Origin: Bog-473 sp963840245
Lineage (GTDB): Bacteria > Actinomycetota > Acidimicrobiia > Acidimicrobiales > RAAP-2
DNA length: 64,000 nucleotides
Assembly: GCA_963840245.1 (NCBI GenBank)
Contig: CAWIYI010000014.1
Span: 124,001-188,000, forward strand
Direction: 5' to 3'
The position numbers and the translations under genes were made by a program. The stretch's first letter is position 1, and each line of letters begins with the position of its first letter. The notes under the pieces are model-generated. The model saw only the letters and a program-made list of their open reading frames with translations, was not told the DNA's origin and searched no databases. Shown one piece after another: positions 26,695 through 35,947 of the stretch.

Positions 26695-26720
26695 GTTTAG
26701 GTTCGTGCGGCGGCGGCTAT
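26695..26720 (+). promoter_or_regulatory. Candidate sigma-F/sigma-B promoter of the rsbV-rsbW-sigF operon
   Basis: GTTT (26695-26698) is followed by 16 bases and GGCTAT (26715-26720), a one-mismatch match to the SigF-type consensus GTTT-N15-17-GGGTAT. It lies about 70 bp ahead of rsbV and would make the operon autoregulated, as is usual for sigF loci. Confidence 0.5.
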
Positions 26721-26788
26721 AGATCGACTGCCAATCGGCATTGCAGTGGTCCTCGGGGTGGCCCAGGATGAGGCCGGAGGAGGGCGGA

Positions 26789-27130
26789 GTGGATCAGGAA
26801 TTTCACATCGACCAGCGGGCGGGTACGAACCCCCCGGTGATCGCGGTCAGCGGGGAGATCGACGTCGCCACGGCTCCGCAGCTGCGCGAGTGCCTGCACG
26901 AGGTCATCGCCCAGGGCGAGGCGACGGTGGTGCTCGACCTGCTCGGGGTCACGTTCTTGGATTCCACGGCGCTCGGCGTGCTCGTGGGTGCGCTCAAGCG
27001 CTGCCGGGATCTGGGCGGTGAGCTCCATGTGGTCGTGGCGGACCCGCGTATCGTCAAGATCTTCGAGATCACGGGCCTGACCAGCGTCTTCACTATCGCC
27101 GACTCGCTGGAATCGGCGGGAGTGGCGTGA
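26789..27130 (+). CDS. rsbV: RsbV-like anti-sigma factor antagonist (STAS domain)
   Basis: The 113-aa STAS-domain protein has PPVIAVSGEIDVATAPQLRE at its first strand and helix, and the phosphorylatable Ser in TFLDSTALGVLVGA. Unphosphorylated, it binds the anti-sigma factor and frees the sigma factor. GTG at 26789 is chosen because GGAGGAGGG lies just upstream; ATG 26768 would add seven residues. Its stop overlaps the rsbW start (GTGA), so the operon is translationally coupled. Confidence 0.9.
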   Translation: MDQEFHIDQRAGTNPPVIAVSGEIDVATAPQLRECLHEVIAQGEATVVLDLLGVTFLDSTALGVLVGALKRCRDLGGELHVVVADPRIVKIFEITGLTSVFTIADSLESAGVA

Positions 27131-27552
27131 CGGACACGACCGACCGGCTGGCGAGCGGCGATCGGGTCGAGCTCAGGTTTCCGGCACGGGGCGACCTCAT
27201 CGTGCTCGCCCGGCTCGTCACGAGCGCGATCTCCGCTCGCGCCGGATTCGACATCGAGGAGCTCGAGGATCTCCGGCTCGCCGTGGGCGAGCTCTGCCTC
27301 CTGGCCCTGCAGGGAGGCGATGCTCGTCACGGGGACCTCCGCCTGGAGCTCACCGTGCTCGGCGACGCCATCGGCGCGGTGTGCACGATCGAGCGGGCCG
27401 GGACGGCTGCCGCGCCCGAGCCCGAAGGGGACGAGGTCGCCCGGCTGAGTGAGCAGATTCTTGACGCGCTGGTGGACGAGCACGGACGAGAGAGCCAGGA
27501 CGGCTCGGTGCGTGCCTGGCTGCGGAAGCGCCGGGGAGGGCATGCGGAGTGA
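27127..27552 (+). CDS. rsbW: UsfX/RsbW-like anti-sigma factor with degenerate ATP-binding motifs
   Basis: The 141-aa protein aligns with GHKL-type anti-sigma factors: ELRFPARGDLIVLARLVTSAIS, then EDLRLAVGELCLLAL. The position where kinases carry the N-box Asn is replaced (ELCLLA), and no DxGxG or GRGL box is visible. Mycobacterial UsfX shows a similar departure. It probably holds SigF by binding, and may phosphorylate RsbV poorly or not at all. It overlaps both neighbours by four bases. Confidence 0.8.
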   Translation: MTDTTDRLASGDRVELRFPARGDLIVLARLVTSAISARAGFDIEELEDLRLAVGELCLLALQGGDARHGDLRLELTVLGDAIGAVCTIERAGTAAAPEPEGDEVARLSEQILDALVDEHGRESQDGSVRAWLRKRRGGHAE

Positions 27553-28310
27553 CGGAGGGCCGGGAACACGATCCCGGGCCGCTGTCGGACACCGCTGGAT
27601 CTGACCATTCAGCCCTCAGTCCGGCCGCGCGCGAGGAGCTGATCACCTCCAATCTCGGATTGGCCCATCAACTGGCCCGCCGTTTCCTCCATCGCGGTGA
27701 GCCCTTGGACGACCTGGTCCAGGTGGCGTCGGTGGCGCTCGTCAAGTCGGTGGACCGCTTCGACCCCTCCCGCGGTGTCGACTTCGCCGCGTTCGCGACG
27801 AGGACCATCATCGGAGAGCTGAAGCGGCACTTCCGCGACAAGGGCTGGGCGGTACGGGCCAGCCGCCGGGTGCAGGAGCTCTACCTCGAGCTCGGGCATG
27901 CCACCGGCTCTCTCGTCCAGCAGCTCGGCCGTAACCCGACCGTGGCCGAGCTGGCCGAGGCCACCGGGGCGAGCGAGGAAGCGGTCATTGAGGCGATCGA
28001 AGCCGGGCAGGGCTATCGCGCCGCGTCCATCGACGCCTCGGAGAGCGAGGACGACCCGCTCTCCGCCCGGCTGGGCGAACACGACGGCAACTTCGACTCG
28101 GTGGACGATCGGGCCCTACTCGGGCCGGCCCTGGCCAACCTGCCGGCCCGCGAACAGGCGATCCTCCGCATGCGCTTCGTCGACGGGCTCACCCAGTCGG
28201 AGATCGCGGTGGCGGTCGGGGTGAGCCAGATGCATGTGTCCCGGCTCCTGACCTCGAGCCTGCAGAAGCTGCGCGAAGGCATCGGGCAGACCGAAGCCGG
28301 CCGGCGCTGA
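27549..28310 (+). CDS. sigF: SigF/SigB-type RNA polymerase sigma factor
   Basis: The 253-aa stress sigma factor has region 2 (DDLVQVASVALVKSVDRFDP, FAAFATRTIIGELKRHFRDKGW), region 3 (VRASRRVQELYLEL and the VAELAEATG helix) and region 4 (LPAREQAILRMRFVDGL, then the helix-turn-helix SEIAVAVGVSQMHVSRLL). This is the sigma-B/sigma-F/sigma-G class with no long N-terminal extension. It is expected to recognise GTTT-N15-17-GGGTAT promoters such as those at 14736 and 26695. GTG at 27549 overlaps the rsbW stop. Confidence 0.93.
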   Translation: MTEGREHDPGPLSDTAGSDHSALSPAAREELITSNLGLAHQLARRFLHRGEPLDDLVQVASVALVKSVDRFDPSRGVDFAAFATRTIIGELKRHFRDKGWAVRASRRVQELYLELGHATGSLVQQLGRNPTVAELAEATGASEEAVIEAIEAGQGYRAASIDASESEDDPLSARLGEHDGNFDSVDDRALLGPALANLPAREQAILRMRFVDGLTQSEIAVAVGVSQMHVSRLLTSSLQKLREGIGQTEAGRR

Positions 28311-28464
28311 CCGGCGACGATTTCGGGCACCTTTCACGACATTGGCCCCTGAAAAGGGGATCAAAGACCTGGCGACAGACGGGATCAGCGAAAGAGTAAG
28401 GAAATTCTCGCGGCACTTGAGTATCGTGCGGGCCAAATCCTCAGAAGAGAGTTGGGGGACGGCC

Positions 28465-30115
28465 ATGGTTCACCTTGATGCGACACGGGCTCACGAGGAC
28501 ATCGGTGAGAAGGGACTCAAGGGAGGTGCCCTCGGGCTCATCTCCTCGGTGGTCGTCGGCGTCGCCTCCACCGCCCCGGCGTACAGCCTGGCCGCCACGC
28601 TCGGCTTCGTCGTCATCGCCATCAACGGGCTGGGGGCGCCCATCATCACGATTCTCGCCTTCATCCCGATGCTGTTCATCTCCTACGCCTACAAGGAGCT
28701 GAACAACGCGGACCCCGACTGCGGCACCACGTTCACTTGGGGCGCTCGCGCGTTCGGCCCGAAGACGGGGTGGTTCGGCGGGTGGGGCATCGTGGCGGCC
28801 GACATCCTCGTGATGGCCAGCCTGGCCCAGATCGCCGGTCAGTACGTCTTCCTGCTGTTCGGCGCCAACGGCATCGGAACCAACCCGTCCAGCGGCTGGG
28901 TGCTCTTGGTCGGGATCCTGTGGATCGTCTTGATGACGGCGATCTGCTACGTCGGGATCGAGATCTCGGCCAACATGCAGAAGGTCCTGCTCGGGATCGA
29001 GCTGACGATCCTGATCGCTGTTCGCGGTCGTCGCACTCGCAAAGGTCGGCTCGGGCCACGCACCCCCCGGGCACCTGACGCCCAGCGCTGAGTGGTTCAA
29101 CCCCTTCCACCATCTGTCCTTCACCAGCTTCATGGTGGGGTTCACCCTGATGCTCTTCATCTACTGGGGCTGGGACACCTCCGTCTCGGTCAACGAGGAG
29201 ACCAAGGACTCGCACCGGATACCGGGACGCGCCGCCGTCCTCTCCACCATGATCCTGCTCGTGACGTACGCCCTGGTGGTCCTGGCCTCGCAGTCCTACG
29301 CCGGAGTCGGCACCCACGGCATCGGCTTGGGCAACCCCAACAACTCGGGAGACGTGATCAACGTGCTCGGGAAGTCAGTCTTTGGCACGTCAGGGTTCGG
29401 ATCGGTCATGACTCACCTCCTCCTGCTGATGGTGCTCAGCTCGGCAGCGGCGTCGACGCAGACGACCATCCTGCCCACGGCCCGGACCACCTTGTCGATG
29501 GCGACATACAAGGCGATCCCCGAGGCGTTCGGGCGTGTGCACAAGCGCTTCCTGACCCCGACGGTGTCGACGGTCGTCATGGGAGCGGTCTCCATCGCGC
29601 TCTACGTGGCCATGAATTACCTGTCGACTGGCAGCAGCGTCATCGGCGACTCGGTCTCGGCCCTCGGTGTGATGATCGCGTTCTACTACGGGCTGACGGG
29701 TTTCACCTGCGTCTGGTTCTACCGCAAGAGCCTGACCGAGAGCGCACGGAGTCTGTGGCTCCGCGGCATCCTTCCCCTCCTCGGCGGCCTCATTCTCTGG
29801 TTCGCCATGTTCTGGTTCCTCTGGTACAACTGGACCACCCCGGACAACAGCTACACGACGTGGACCTTTCCCGGAACAGACCGCGTGATCGGCGGCGTCT
29901 TCGTGATCGATGTGGGCGCCATCATCTTGGGCATCGTGTTGTTCGTGCTCTGCAGGATCTATCTCCCGGCCTACTTCCGGGGCGAGGTGCTCAACCGGGA
30001 CACTCCGACCCGCGTCCCCGACGAGATCGGAGTCCCCGTCGGCTTGTTCGGGATCGAGCCCTACGAGGGCGGCGAGGGAGATACGGCGACGAAGGAGCCC
30101 ACGGGGGTCGAGTAG
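28465..30115 (+). CDS. APC-superfamily amino-acid permease (one-base frameshift)
   Basis: The transporter of about 549 aa has roughly 12 helices. The APC consensus is visible at the first helix (GALGLISSVVVGVASTAPAYSLAATLG) and in TFTWGARAFGPKTGWFGGWG. The C-terminal part begins FNPFHHLSFTSFMVGFTLMLFIYWGWDT, with NEETKDSHRIPGRAA after it. The two frames join at about 29017-29021 on removing one base. A hydrophilic C-terminal tail (residues about 510-549) is acidic. ATG at 28465 follows GGGGGA. The substrate is probably an amino acid or polyamine; nothing more precise can be said. Confidence 0.88.
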
Positions 30116-30294
30116 ACGGCATCCCTTCGGGGCGTAGGGACTCCCTCGCCAGTACGCTGTGGGCCGCACCCGGTGACGGGGGCGTGTCGGAGACTGGCAC
30201 CGGGTTGGTGCGGCGACGACTCCGTCAAGACCGTGGGACTGAGACCGTCGGACGGCCGCGCCGCGGCCGTGAGCAGAATCGAGGTGGAGACTGC

Positions 30295-31056
30295 ATGAGC
30301 AAGCGACTGGAAGGGACCGTCGCCCTCGTGACGGGCGCCAGCAGCGGCATCGGCGAGGCGACGTCGATCGCGTTGGCCGAGGAGGGAGCGAGAGTGGCTC
30401 TGGTGGCCCGGCGGCGCGATCGTCTCGAGGCCCTGGCCGAGCGGCTCGGTGGCGCGGACGCGGCGCTGGTGGTCGAGGCGGACATCACGGATCCGGCGGA
30501 GGCACAGCGCGCCGTCGCCACCACGGTGGCGGAGCTGGGCCGCCTGGACACGCTGGTCAACAACGCGGGCGTCATGCTCTTGGGCCCGATCGTCGACGCG
30601 CCGCTCGAGGAGTGGCAGCGGATGGTCGGGCTCAACGTGCTCGGCCTGCTCTACTGCACGCACGCCGCCTTGCCGCACCTGCTGGCCAGTGCCGAGAGCG
30701 AGCCCCGCTCGGTGGCCGACATCGTCAACGTCAGCTCGGTGGCGGGGCGGGTGGCCCGCCTCAACAGCGGTGTCTACAACGCCACCAAGCACGGCGTCGG
30801 TGCCTTCAGCGAGTCGCTCCGGCAGGAGGTCACCGCCCGGCACGTGCGGGTCACGCTCATTGAGCCCGGGGCGACGGCAACGGAGCTCGCCTCCCACAAT
30901 CGTCCGGAGATCCTGGAGGGCATGGCCCAGACCTTCGGGAGCATCGAGATCATGCGGGCGGAGGACATCGCGGAGAGCATCCGCTACGCCGTGAGCCAGC
31001 CACGACGGGTGGCGGTCAACGAGATCCTCATCAGGCCCACCGAACAGGAGCGCTGA
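30295..31056 (+). CDS. SDR family NAD(P)-dependent oxidoreductase
   Basis: The 253-aa classical SDR has TGASSGIG (cofactor loop), NNAGVML, NVSSVAGRV and the catalytic YNATK. An Arg-rich ARRRDR stretch after the second strand suggests NADP(H). ATG at 30295 follows GAGGTGGAG. The next gene begins two bases after its stop with an apparent ATC start, so the two are likely one transcript. Substrate unknown. Confidence 0.88.
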   Translation: MSKRLEGTVALVTGASSGIGEATSIALAEEGARVALVARRRDRLEALAERLGGADAALVVEADITDPAEAQRAVATTVAELGRLDTLVNNAGVMLLGPIVDAPLEEWQRMVGLNVLGLLYCTHAALPHLLASAESEPRSVADIVNVSSVAGRVARLNSGVYNATKHGVGAFSESLRQEVTARHVRVTLIEPGATATELASHNRPEILEGMAQTFGSIEIMRAEDIAESIRYAVSQPRRVAVNEILIRPTEQER

Positions 31057-31057
31057 C

Positions 31058-31606
31058 ATCGAACGGGTCGCCGTGGTCGGGTGCTCGGGATCGGGGAAGA
31101 CGACCCTGGCCCGTGCGCTGGCCCATGCCCTGCGGGCGCCGAACATCGAGCTCGACGCCATCTTCCATCAGCCCGGGTGGACCCCACTCGACGACGACAC
31201 CTTCAAGGCCCGGGTCACGGAGGTGACAGAGGCGGCCCGCTGGGTGGTGGACGGCAATTACTCGACCGTGCGGGACATCGTGTGGGACCGGGCCGACACC
31301 GTCGTGTGGTTCGACCTCCCCTTCGTCACGGTCATGGCGCGCACCATCAGGCGCACGGTCCGGCGCACGGTCACCCGCCAGGAGCTCTGGAACGGGAACA
31401 AGGAGCCCTGGTCCAATCTGTTCTCGTTCAACCCCGAGAAGTCGATCATCGCCTGGGCGGCCACCCGGTACGGGGTCTACCGTGAGCGCTACGGCGCAGC
31501 CGAGCACGACCCGCGTTGGGCGGGGCTGCAGTTCGTCCGACTGCGCTCGCAGCGGGAGGCGGATGCCTTCCTCGCCCGGGTCACGTCCAGCGCGCGGAAG
31601 GAGTGA
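31058..31606 (+). CDS. P-loop nucleotide kinase-like / topology-modulation-like protein (apparent ATC start)
   Basis: The 182-aa P-loop protein has Walker A GCSGSGKTT near the N-terminus, WVVDGNYST and WFDLPF, a pattern shared with adenylate-kinase-like FlaR proteins. The first strand (ERVAVVG) is only included if translation starts at ATC 31058, which has AGGAG seven bases upstream. The next usable start (GTG 31073) would cut into that strand. The residues after the lid-like region (RQELWNGNKEPWSN) are conserved in this group. Its cellular role is not known. Confidence 0.75.
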   Translation: MERVAVVGCSGSGKTTLARALAHALRAPNIELDAIFHQPGWTPLDDDTFKARVTEVTEAARWVVDGNYSTVRDIVWDRADTVVWFDLPFVTVMARTIRRTVRRTVTRQELWNGNKEPWSNLFSFNPEKSIIAWAATRYGVYRERYGAAEHDPRWAGLQFVRLRSQREADAFLARVTSSARKE

Positions 31607-31609
31607 CGA

Positions 31610-32385
31610 ATGAACCTCGAACTGGCCGGCAAGGTCGTCCTCATCACCGGGGGCACCGACGGGCTCGGGCTGGCCTTGGCCACCCAGCTGGCGTCCGAGG
31701 GTGCAGCCGTTGCCGTGTGCGGCCGGGACGAGGAGCGCCTGCGCGCCGCCGCGGGCGCGATTCAGGCCGTGGGCAGCGACGTGCTGGCGCAACGGGCCGA
31801 CGTGTCACGAGGCGGGGACCTCGAGTCGTTCGTCGAGGCCGCGGTGGCCCGCTGGGGCCGCATCGACGGGGTGGTCCACAACGCCGGGCGCGCCTCGGCC
31901 GGCTCCATCGAGACGGTCGACGACGCCACCTGGGAGTCCGACTTCCAGCTCAAGCTGCTGGCCGCCGTGCGGCTCACCCGGCTGGCCCTCCCGCAGCTCC
32001 GGGCCAGCCATGGCTCCGTCCTGTTCACCCTGGCCCTGGCGGCCAAGGCCCCGGGGGCGGCAGCGAGCCGAGCTCGGTGACGAGGGCGGCCGGCATGGCG
32101 CTCATGAAGGCGCTCTCCAAGGAGTTGGCCGCCGACGGCATCCGGGTCAACGCCGTCCTCATCGGACTGATCGAGAGCGGGCAATGGGAGCGCCTGGCCG
32201 CCGGTTCGGGGACGGGACCCCGCGCCTTCTACGACCGCTTCGCCCAGGACGCGGGCATCCCGCTCGGGCGCTTCGGCCGCGCCGCCGAGTTCGCCGACCT
32301 CGGCTGCTTCCTGCTGTCGTCGCGCGCCTCGTACCTGACGGGGACGGCGATCAATCTCGACGGGGGCTTGTCGCCCGTCGTCTGA
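31610..32385 (+). CDS. SDR family oxidoreductase (one-base frameshift)
   Basis: The first half has TGGTDGLG and HNAGRAS. The second half, one frame over, has RAAGMALMKALSKELAADGIRVNAV and the SDR ending SYLTGTAINLDGG. They join if one G is added to the GGGGG at 32053-32057 (one base missing) to give about 258 residues. The usual catalytic Tyr-x3-Lys is not visible; the region reads PSSVTRAAGMAL, as in some non-canonical SDRs, so activity is uncertain. The start lies three bases after the P-loop gene. Confidence 0.8.
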
Positions 32386-32389
32386 GGGG

Positions 32390-32635
32390 TCAGTTGTAGC
32401 CCTCGGTCTCGGTCGTGTCGCCCGATCCGGCGGCCTCGAGCCCGACGGCGAAGCCGTCGATCATGTCCAGGCGGGTCAGGGCGTCGACGTGCGCCCGGCC
32501 GTCCCCGCCCCACTTGGCCCTGGCCGCCCGGCGGGCGGACTCCATGTCCTCGGCCACCACGAAGACGACCTCATGGTCCTCGCCCATGCGCCCGGACCCG
32601 AGCTCGCCGCCGAGGAAGGCTGCGAAGAGGTGCAC
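32390..32635 (-). CDS. Small protein resembling DUF1543
   Basis: The 81-residue product starts with GTG at 32635 and contains HLFAAFLGGELGSGRMGEDHEVVFVVAED and a DMIDGFAVGLE ending, the shape of small ferredoxin-fold DUF1543 proteins. Function unknown. It is convergent with the preceding SDR (four-base gap) and only 30 bp from the divergent epimerase start, so its promoter must lie close to its start. No good ribosome site is visible; translation may be leaderless. Confidence 0.55.
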   Translation of the reverse strand: MHLFAAFLGGELGSGRMGEDHEVVFVVAEDMESARRAARAKWGGDGRAHVDALTRLDMIDGFAVGLEAAGSGDTTETEGYN

Positions 32636-32665
32636 GCGGGCAGCGTAGCGAGTACGAAAGGGCCC

Positions 32666-33586
32666 ATGAGTCCAGCTGAATTGCAGGGAAACACGATCGT
32701 CGTCACCGGAGTCACCGGGCAGGTGGCGCGCCCGCTGGCGACGGCCCTGGCCCGCGACAACCGCGTCATCGGGGCGGCCCGCTTCTCCGATGCCGCCGCC
32801 CGGGCCGAGCTCGAGGCGGCCGGCGTCGAGTGCGTGCCGGTCGATCTGGTGTCGGGGGACATGGGCCGGCTGCCGGCGGACGCCGACTACGTGCTGCACT
32901 TCGCGGTGGCCAAGACCAACGACTGGGAGAAGGACCTGGCGGCCAACAGCGGAGGCCTGGCCTACCTGATGGAGCACCATCGGGACGCCCGTGCCTTCCT
33001 GCACTGCTCGTCGACGGCGGTCTACAAGCCCGAGGGGCACCGCGTCTTCGACGAGGACGGCCCGCTCGGGGACAACCATGGCGTGTGGCCGTTCCTGCGC
33101 ACCTACAGCATCTGCAAGATCGCCGCGGAGGGCACGGCACGCTGGGGGGCCGAGCGGTTCGGGCTCCCGACCACCATCGCCCGGCTGTCCGTGCCCTACG
33201 GCGACAACGGCGGCTGGCCGGCCATCCACCTGCACATGATGCTGGCGGGCCACGCCATCCCCGTCCACGTCGACGCGCCGAGCGTGTACCACCCGCTGCA
33301 TGCCGACGACATCGTGGCCATGGTGCCGCGCCTCCTCGAGGCTGCCGCGGTGCCGGCGGTGACGGTCAACTGGGGCGGGAGCGAGGCGGTCAGCATCGAG
33401 GAGTGGTGCACCTACCTGGCCGGGCTGGCCGGCACCGAGGCGCGCTTCGAGCCCACGGCCGACACCATCGACAGCGTGCAGATCGACACCACGCGCATGC
33501 ACGAGGTGGCCGGAAGGACGACCGTCCCGTGGCGCGAGGGGATGCACCGCATGGCCAAGGCGTTGCACCCCGACCGCGTGCGGTGA
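32666..33586 (+). CDS. NAD(P)-dependent epimerase/dehydratase
   Basis: The 306-aa extended SDR has the cofactor motif TGVTGQVARP near residue 14 and the catalytic pair in TYSICK. Sugar-nucleotide epimerase-like landmarks follow (RLSVPYGDNGGWP, VYHPLHADDIVAMV). The substrate is unknown. ATG at 32666 follows GAAAGGG. Its stop overlaps the next gene's GTG by four bases, so it is cotranscribed with the acetyltransferase. Confidence 0.85.
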   Translation: MSPAELQGNTIVVTGVTGQVARPLATALARDNRVIGAARFSDAAARAELEAAGVECVPVDLVSGDMGRLPADADYVLHFAVAKTNDWEKDLAANSGGLAYLMEHHRDARAFLHCSSTAVYKPEGHRVFDEDGPLGDNHGVWPFLRTYSICKIAAEGTARWGAERFGLPTTIARLSVPYGDNGGWPAIHLHMMLAGHAIPVHVDAPSVYHPLHADDIVAMVPRLLEAAAVPAVTVNWGGSEAVSIEEWCTYLAGLAGTEARFEPTADTIDSVQIDTTRMHEVAGRTTVPWREGMHRMAKALHPDRVR

Positions 33587-34062
33587 CCACGCCGCGGCCC
33601 GGGGCGGTCCGCTTCGAACCGTGCGACCCCGAGGAGCCGCCCGCCTCCGAACTGCTGGCCGCCATGCGGACCGAGCTCGACGACGTCTACGAGACGTTCA
33701 GCCGGCTCGACAACCCGCCGCTGGCACCACAGGAGCTCCGGCCGCCGGCGGGGGAGTACGTGGTCGGGTACGAGGGATCGACGGCCGTGGCCGGAGGAGG
33801 AGTGCGTCGGCTCGGTGACGGGGTGGCGGAGATCAAGCGGATGTACGTCCGCCCGGCCGCCCGCTCACGCGGCGTGGCGGCGGCGCTCCTCGACGCGCTC
33901 GAGGAATCGGCGCGGTCACTCGGGTACGAGGCGGTCCGCCTCGACACCGGTCCCAAGCAGGTCCACGCCCTGCGCCTGTACCGTCGTGCGGGTTACGTCG
34001 AAGTGCCGCCGTACAACGACAATCCCTTCGCCTGTTTCTGGGGCGAGAAGCGGCTGGCGTGA
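33583..34062 (+). CDS. GNAT family N-acetyltransferase
   Basis: The 159-aa protein starts with GTG overlapping the epimerase stop. Acetyl-CoA-binding motif A is visible as IKRMYVRPAARSRGVAAALLDALEE, and motif B as RLDTGPKQVHALRLYRRAGY. It transfers an acetyl group to an unknown amine. The N-terminal region is rich in Pro and Glu and carries the substrate-binding loop PPLAPQELRPPAGEYV. The final residues FACFWGEKRL match many members of the family. Confidence 0.85.
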   Translation: MTTPRPGAVRFEPCDPEEPPASELLAAMRTELDDVYETFSRLDNPPLAPQELRPPAGEYVVGYEGSTAVAGGGVRRLGDGVAEIKRMYVRPAARSRGVAAALLDALEESARSLGYEAVRLDTGPKQVHALRLYRRAGYVEVPPYNDNPFACFWGEKRLA

Positions 34063-35050
34063 CCGCGGGGACGCCGAGCTGGGCCAGCCAGTCGGGCTTC
34101 GAGGTGCGGTTGTCGCGGAGGCCTTCGGGCATCGTGCTGCCGTCCGCCAACGGCTCGCACTGCTAACGCGTACCACGCAGTGATTCGCTCCCAACTACTT
34201 AAGGCCTTGGTAGAGAAGGCGGGTCCGCAGCGAAGCCAGACACGAGAGCGCTAAGAGCGTCTCGCCAAATTCGCTCTTCCTGACCGGGCGGCATCAACCC
34301 GCGCAGCTCCACGGCTGCCAGTCCTTCGCACAGTGATCGTCTGGCCGGGAAGCGGTCACTTCCCGCACCTCGCTTATCCGGAGCGGTTCGCTGAATGCCT
34401 CGCTGCCACGGCGCAATGAGCCGTACCAGGCACCGGCGTAGTCAACATGCAGAGCGTCCCATCCAGCCAGGTACCGGATACTTGATCAGAAGCCCGACCG
34501 CAGCACTTACAAATTTGGAGACGTGCCCTCAAGGATCCGACCTGCGCTTCGCATCCGGTGTTGGCGGCAACCATCTTCGGTCAATTGAATTTGGACCGGG
34601 CGGAGAAACCGTTACTTGAGACCATCCCGGATCATCTCGTGACTTCGCCAAGAGCGACAGCGCTGGGGCTTTCGTCGCACTTCCCGTTTGAGCTCCGGGG
34701 AGATGCGGCGGCGCTCGAAATGGTCAGGGTGACTTTCCCTTTAATCCCCCGCGTAAGCGCCCGTACCATTGAAAGGGTCGCCGGCGCCGTTGCGGCGAGC
34801 GCCACGCACAATTCGTCGGGTTGCTTGTAACCCGGCGCCGCTAATGCTGCTGACACGCGTGAATTTTTGGTGCCAGCACCACTTTGCGCAGTGCCAATAC
34901 TGGTTGAGGCCACGAAAGGTCGTGCGCTTGCAGTCAGGATCGTTAGGTGCCCGTTGACGCGAGCTCTTCTTCCCGGCGCACGGGGACGGTGTAACGAATG
35001 CAGTTTGAAAGGGCCCGAGCGCTGTCCCTCCGCGAGCCTGTGGTTTCGTG
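34063..35050. other. 988-bp stretch without a recognised gene, more A/T than its surroundings
   Basis: Neither strand shows a convincing gene. Short open frames on both strands have no family resemblance. A minus-strand peptide near 34080-34150 reads MPEGLRDNRTSKPDWLAQLGVPA and could be the tail of an old gene. From about 34190 to 34960 the base composition is visibly less GC-rich and codon bias is lost, which suggests decayed or recently acquired DNA. I see no terminal repeats or tRNA. Confidence 0.5.
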
Positions 35051-35506
35051 CTACCCGGGCATCTCGCCCATGCGCCTTTGCATCTCCTCGGGCGAGAGGT
35101 CCTCCATGTGGGTGGCGATGCTCCAGCGATGCCCGTAGGGATCCTCGAACTCGCCGCCCCGGTCCCCGTAGAACTTGTCCTCCACCGGCCGGAGAACCGT
35201 GGCGCCTGCATTGATGGCTTGATCGAACGTGGCATCGACGTTCTCGACGTAGACGTGGATGGTTACTGGCGAACCGCCCATAGACCTCGGTCCGCGAACG
35301 CCCATGTCTGGAAACTCGTCAGCCAGCATGATCACGGAGTCCCCGATGGTCAGCTCGGCGTGGCCGATCTTTCCGTCTGGGCCAGGCATCGTCAACCTCT
35401 CCTTGGCGCCAAGGATGGAGGTATAGAAGTCAATGGCTGCCTTGGCGCCGTCGATGTAGAGGTACGGGGTGACGCGTGGGTATCCGTCAGGAATCGGTTT
35501 TGCCAT
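35051..35506 (-). CDS. VOC/glyoxalase-fold protein, PhnB-like
   Basis: The 151-aa protein has two babbab repeats of the vicinal-oxygen-chelate fold: YLYIDGAKAAIDFYTSILGAKERLTM and GHAELTIGDSVIMLADE in the first, HVYVENVDATFDQAINAGATVLRPVEDKFYGDR and FEDPYGHRWSIATH in the second. This is the PhnB-like form, with an intact Glu in GGEFEDP. ATG at 35506 follows GGAGGAAGG. The catalytic role is unknown, and it stands alone. Confidence 0.85.
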   Translation of the reverse strand: MAKPIPDGYPRVTPYLYIDGAKAAIDFYTSILGAKERLTMPGPDGKIGHAELTIGDSVIMLADEFPDMGVRGPRSMGGSPVTIHVYVENVDATFDQAINAGATVLRPVEDKFYGDRGGEFEDPYGHRWSIATHMEDLSPEEMQRRMGEMPG

Positions 35507-35947
35507 AGTCCTTCCTCCAGTCCAGAGGCGCAATCGTGTTCGATATTTTATAGGGCTCCCGCTTGGCACGGAAGGGGTCGACTTGAAACCGCGAGCCCCA
35601 GCACCGGTACTGCGCCGTCGGACGAGTGTTCTTCGGACTGATGGCGAGCCTTCGCAACGGCGGATCAATCGTCCCCAGGTTAGGCCGAGCGCCGGCCGCG
35701 GAACGCCCCAATGATGCTTCGGTGTCTTTCCGTCCCGGCGGCAATGTACGGACTCTGTGACCCGCTCGGTATCCTCGGCTAATACCGGTCGTTTCAAGCG
35801 TGAACGGAAGCTCCAAACGTCGGTCCCACTCAGGACTGGACGCCGCGTCCACACCTTGCACACGCAGCCGTGGTCCGGTCCTTTGGCCAGAGCTTTCCGT
35901 GCCCGTGTTGGGCGCCGACGGCATGTACCGCGCCGGCGCCTGACCTC
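35507..35947. other. 441-bp intergenic stretch
   Basis: This lies upstream of the VOC gene and downstream of the acetyltransferase, and holds the VOC promoter. An AT-rich TATTTTATAG stretch near 35542 is a possible promoter element. I see no other feature. Confidence 0.4.
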
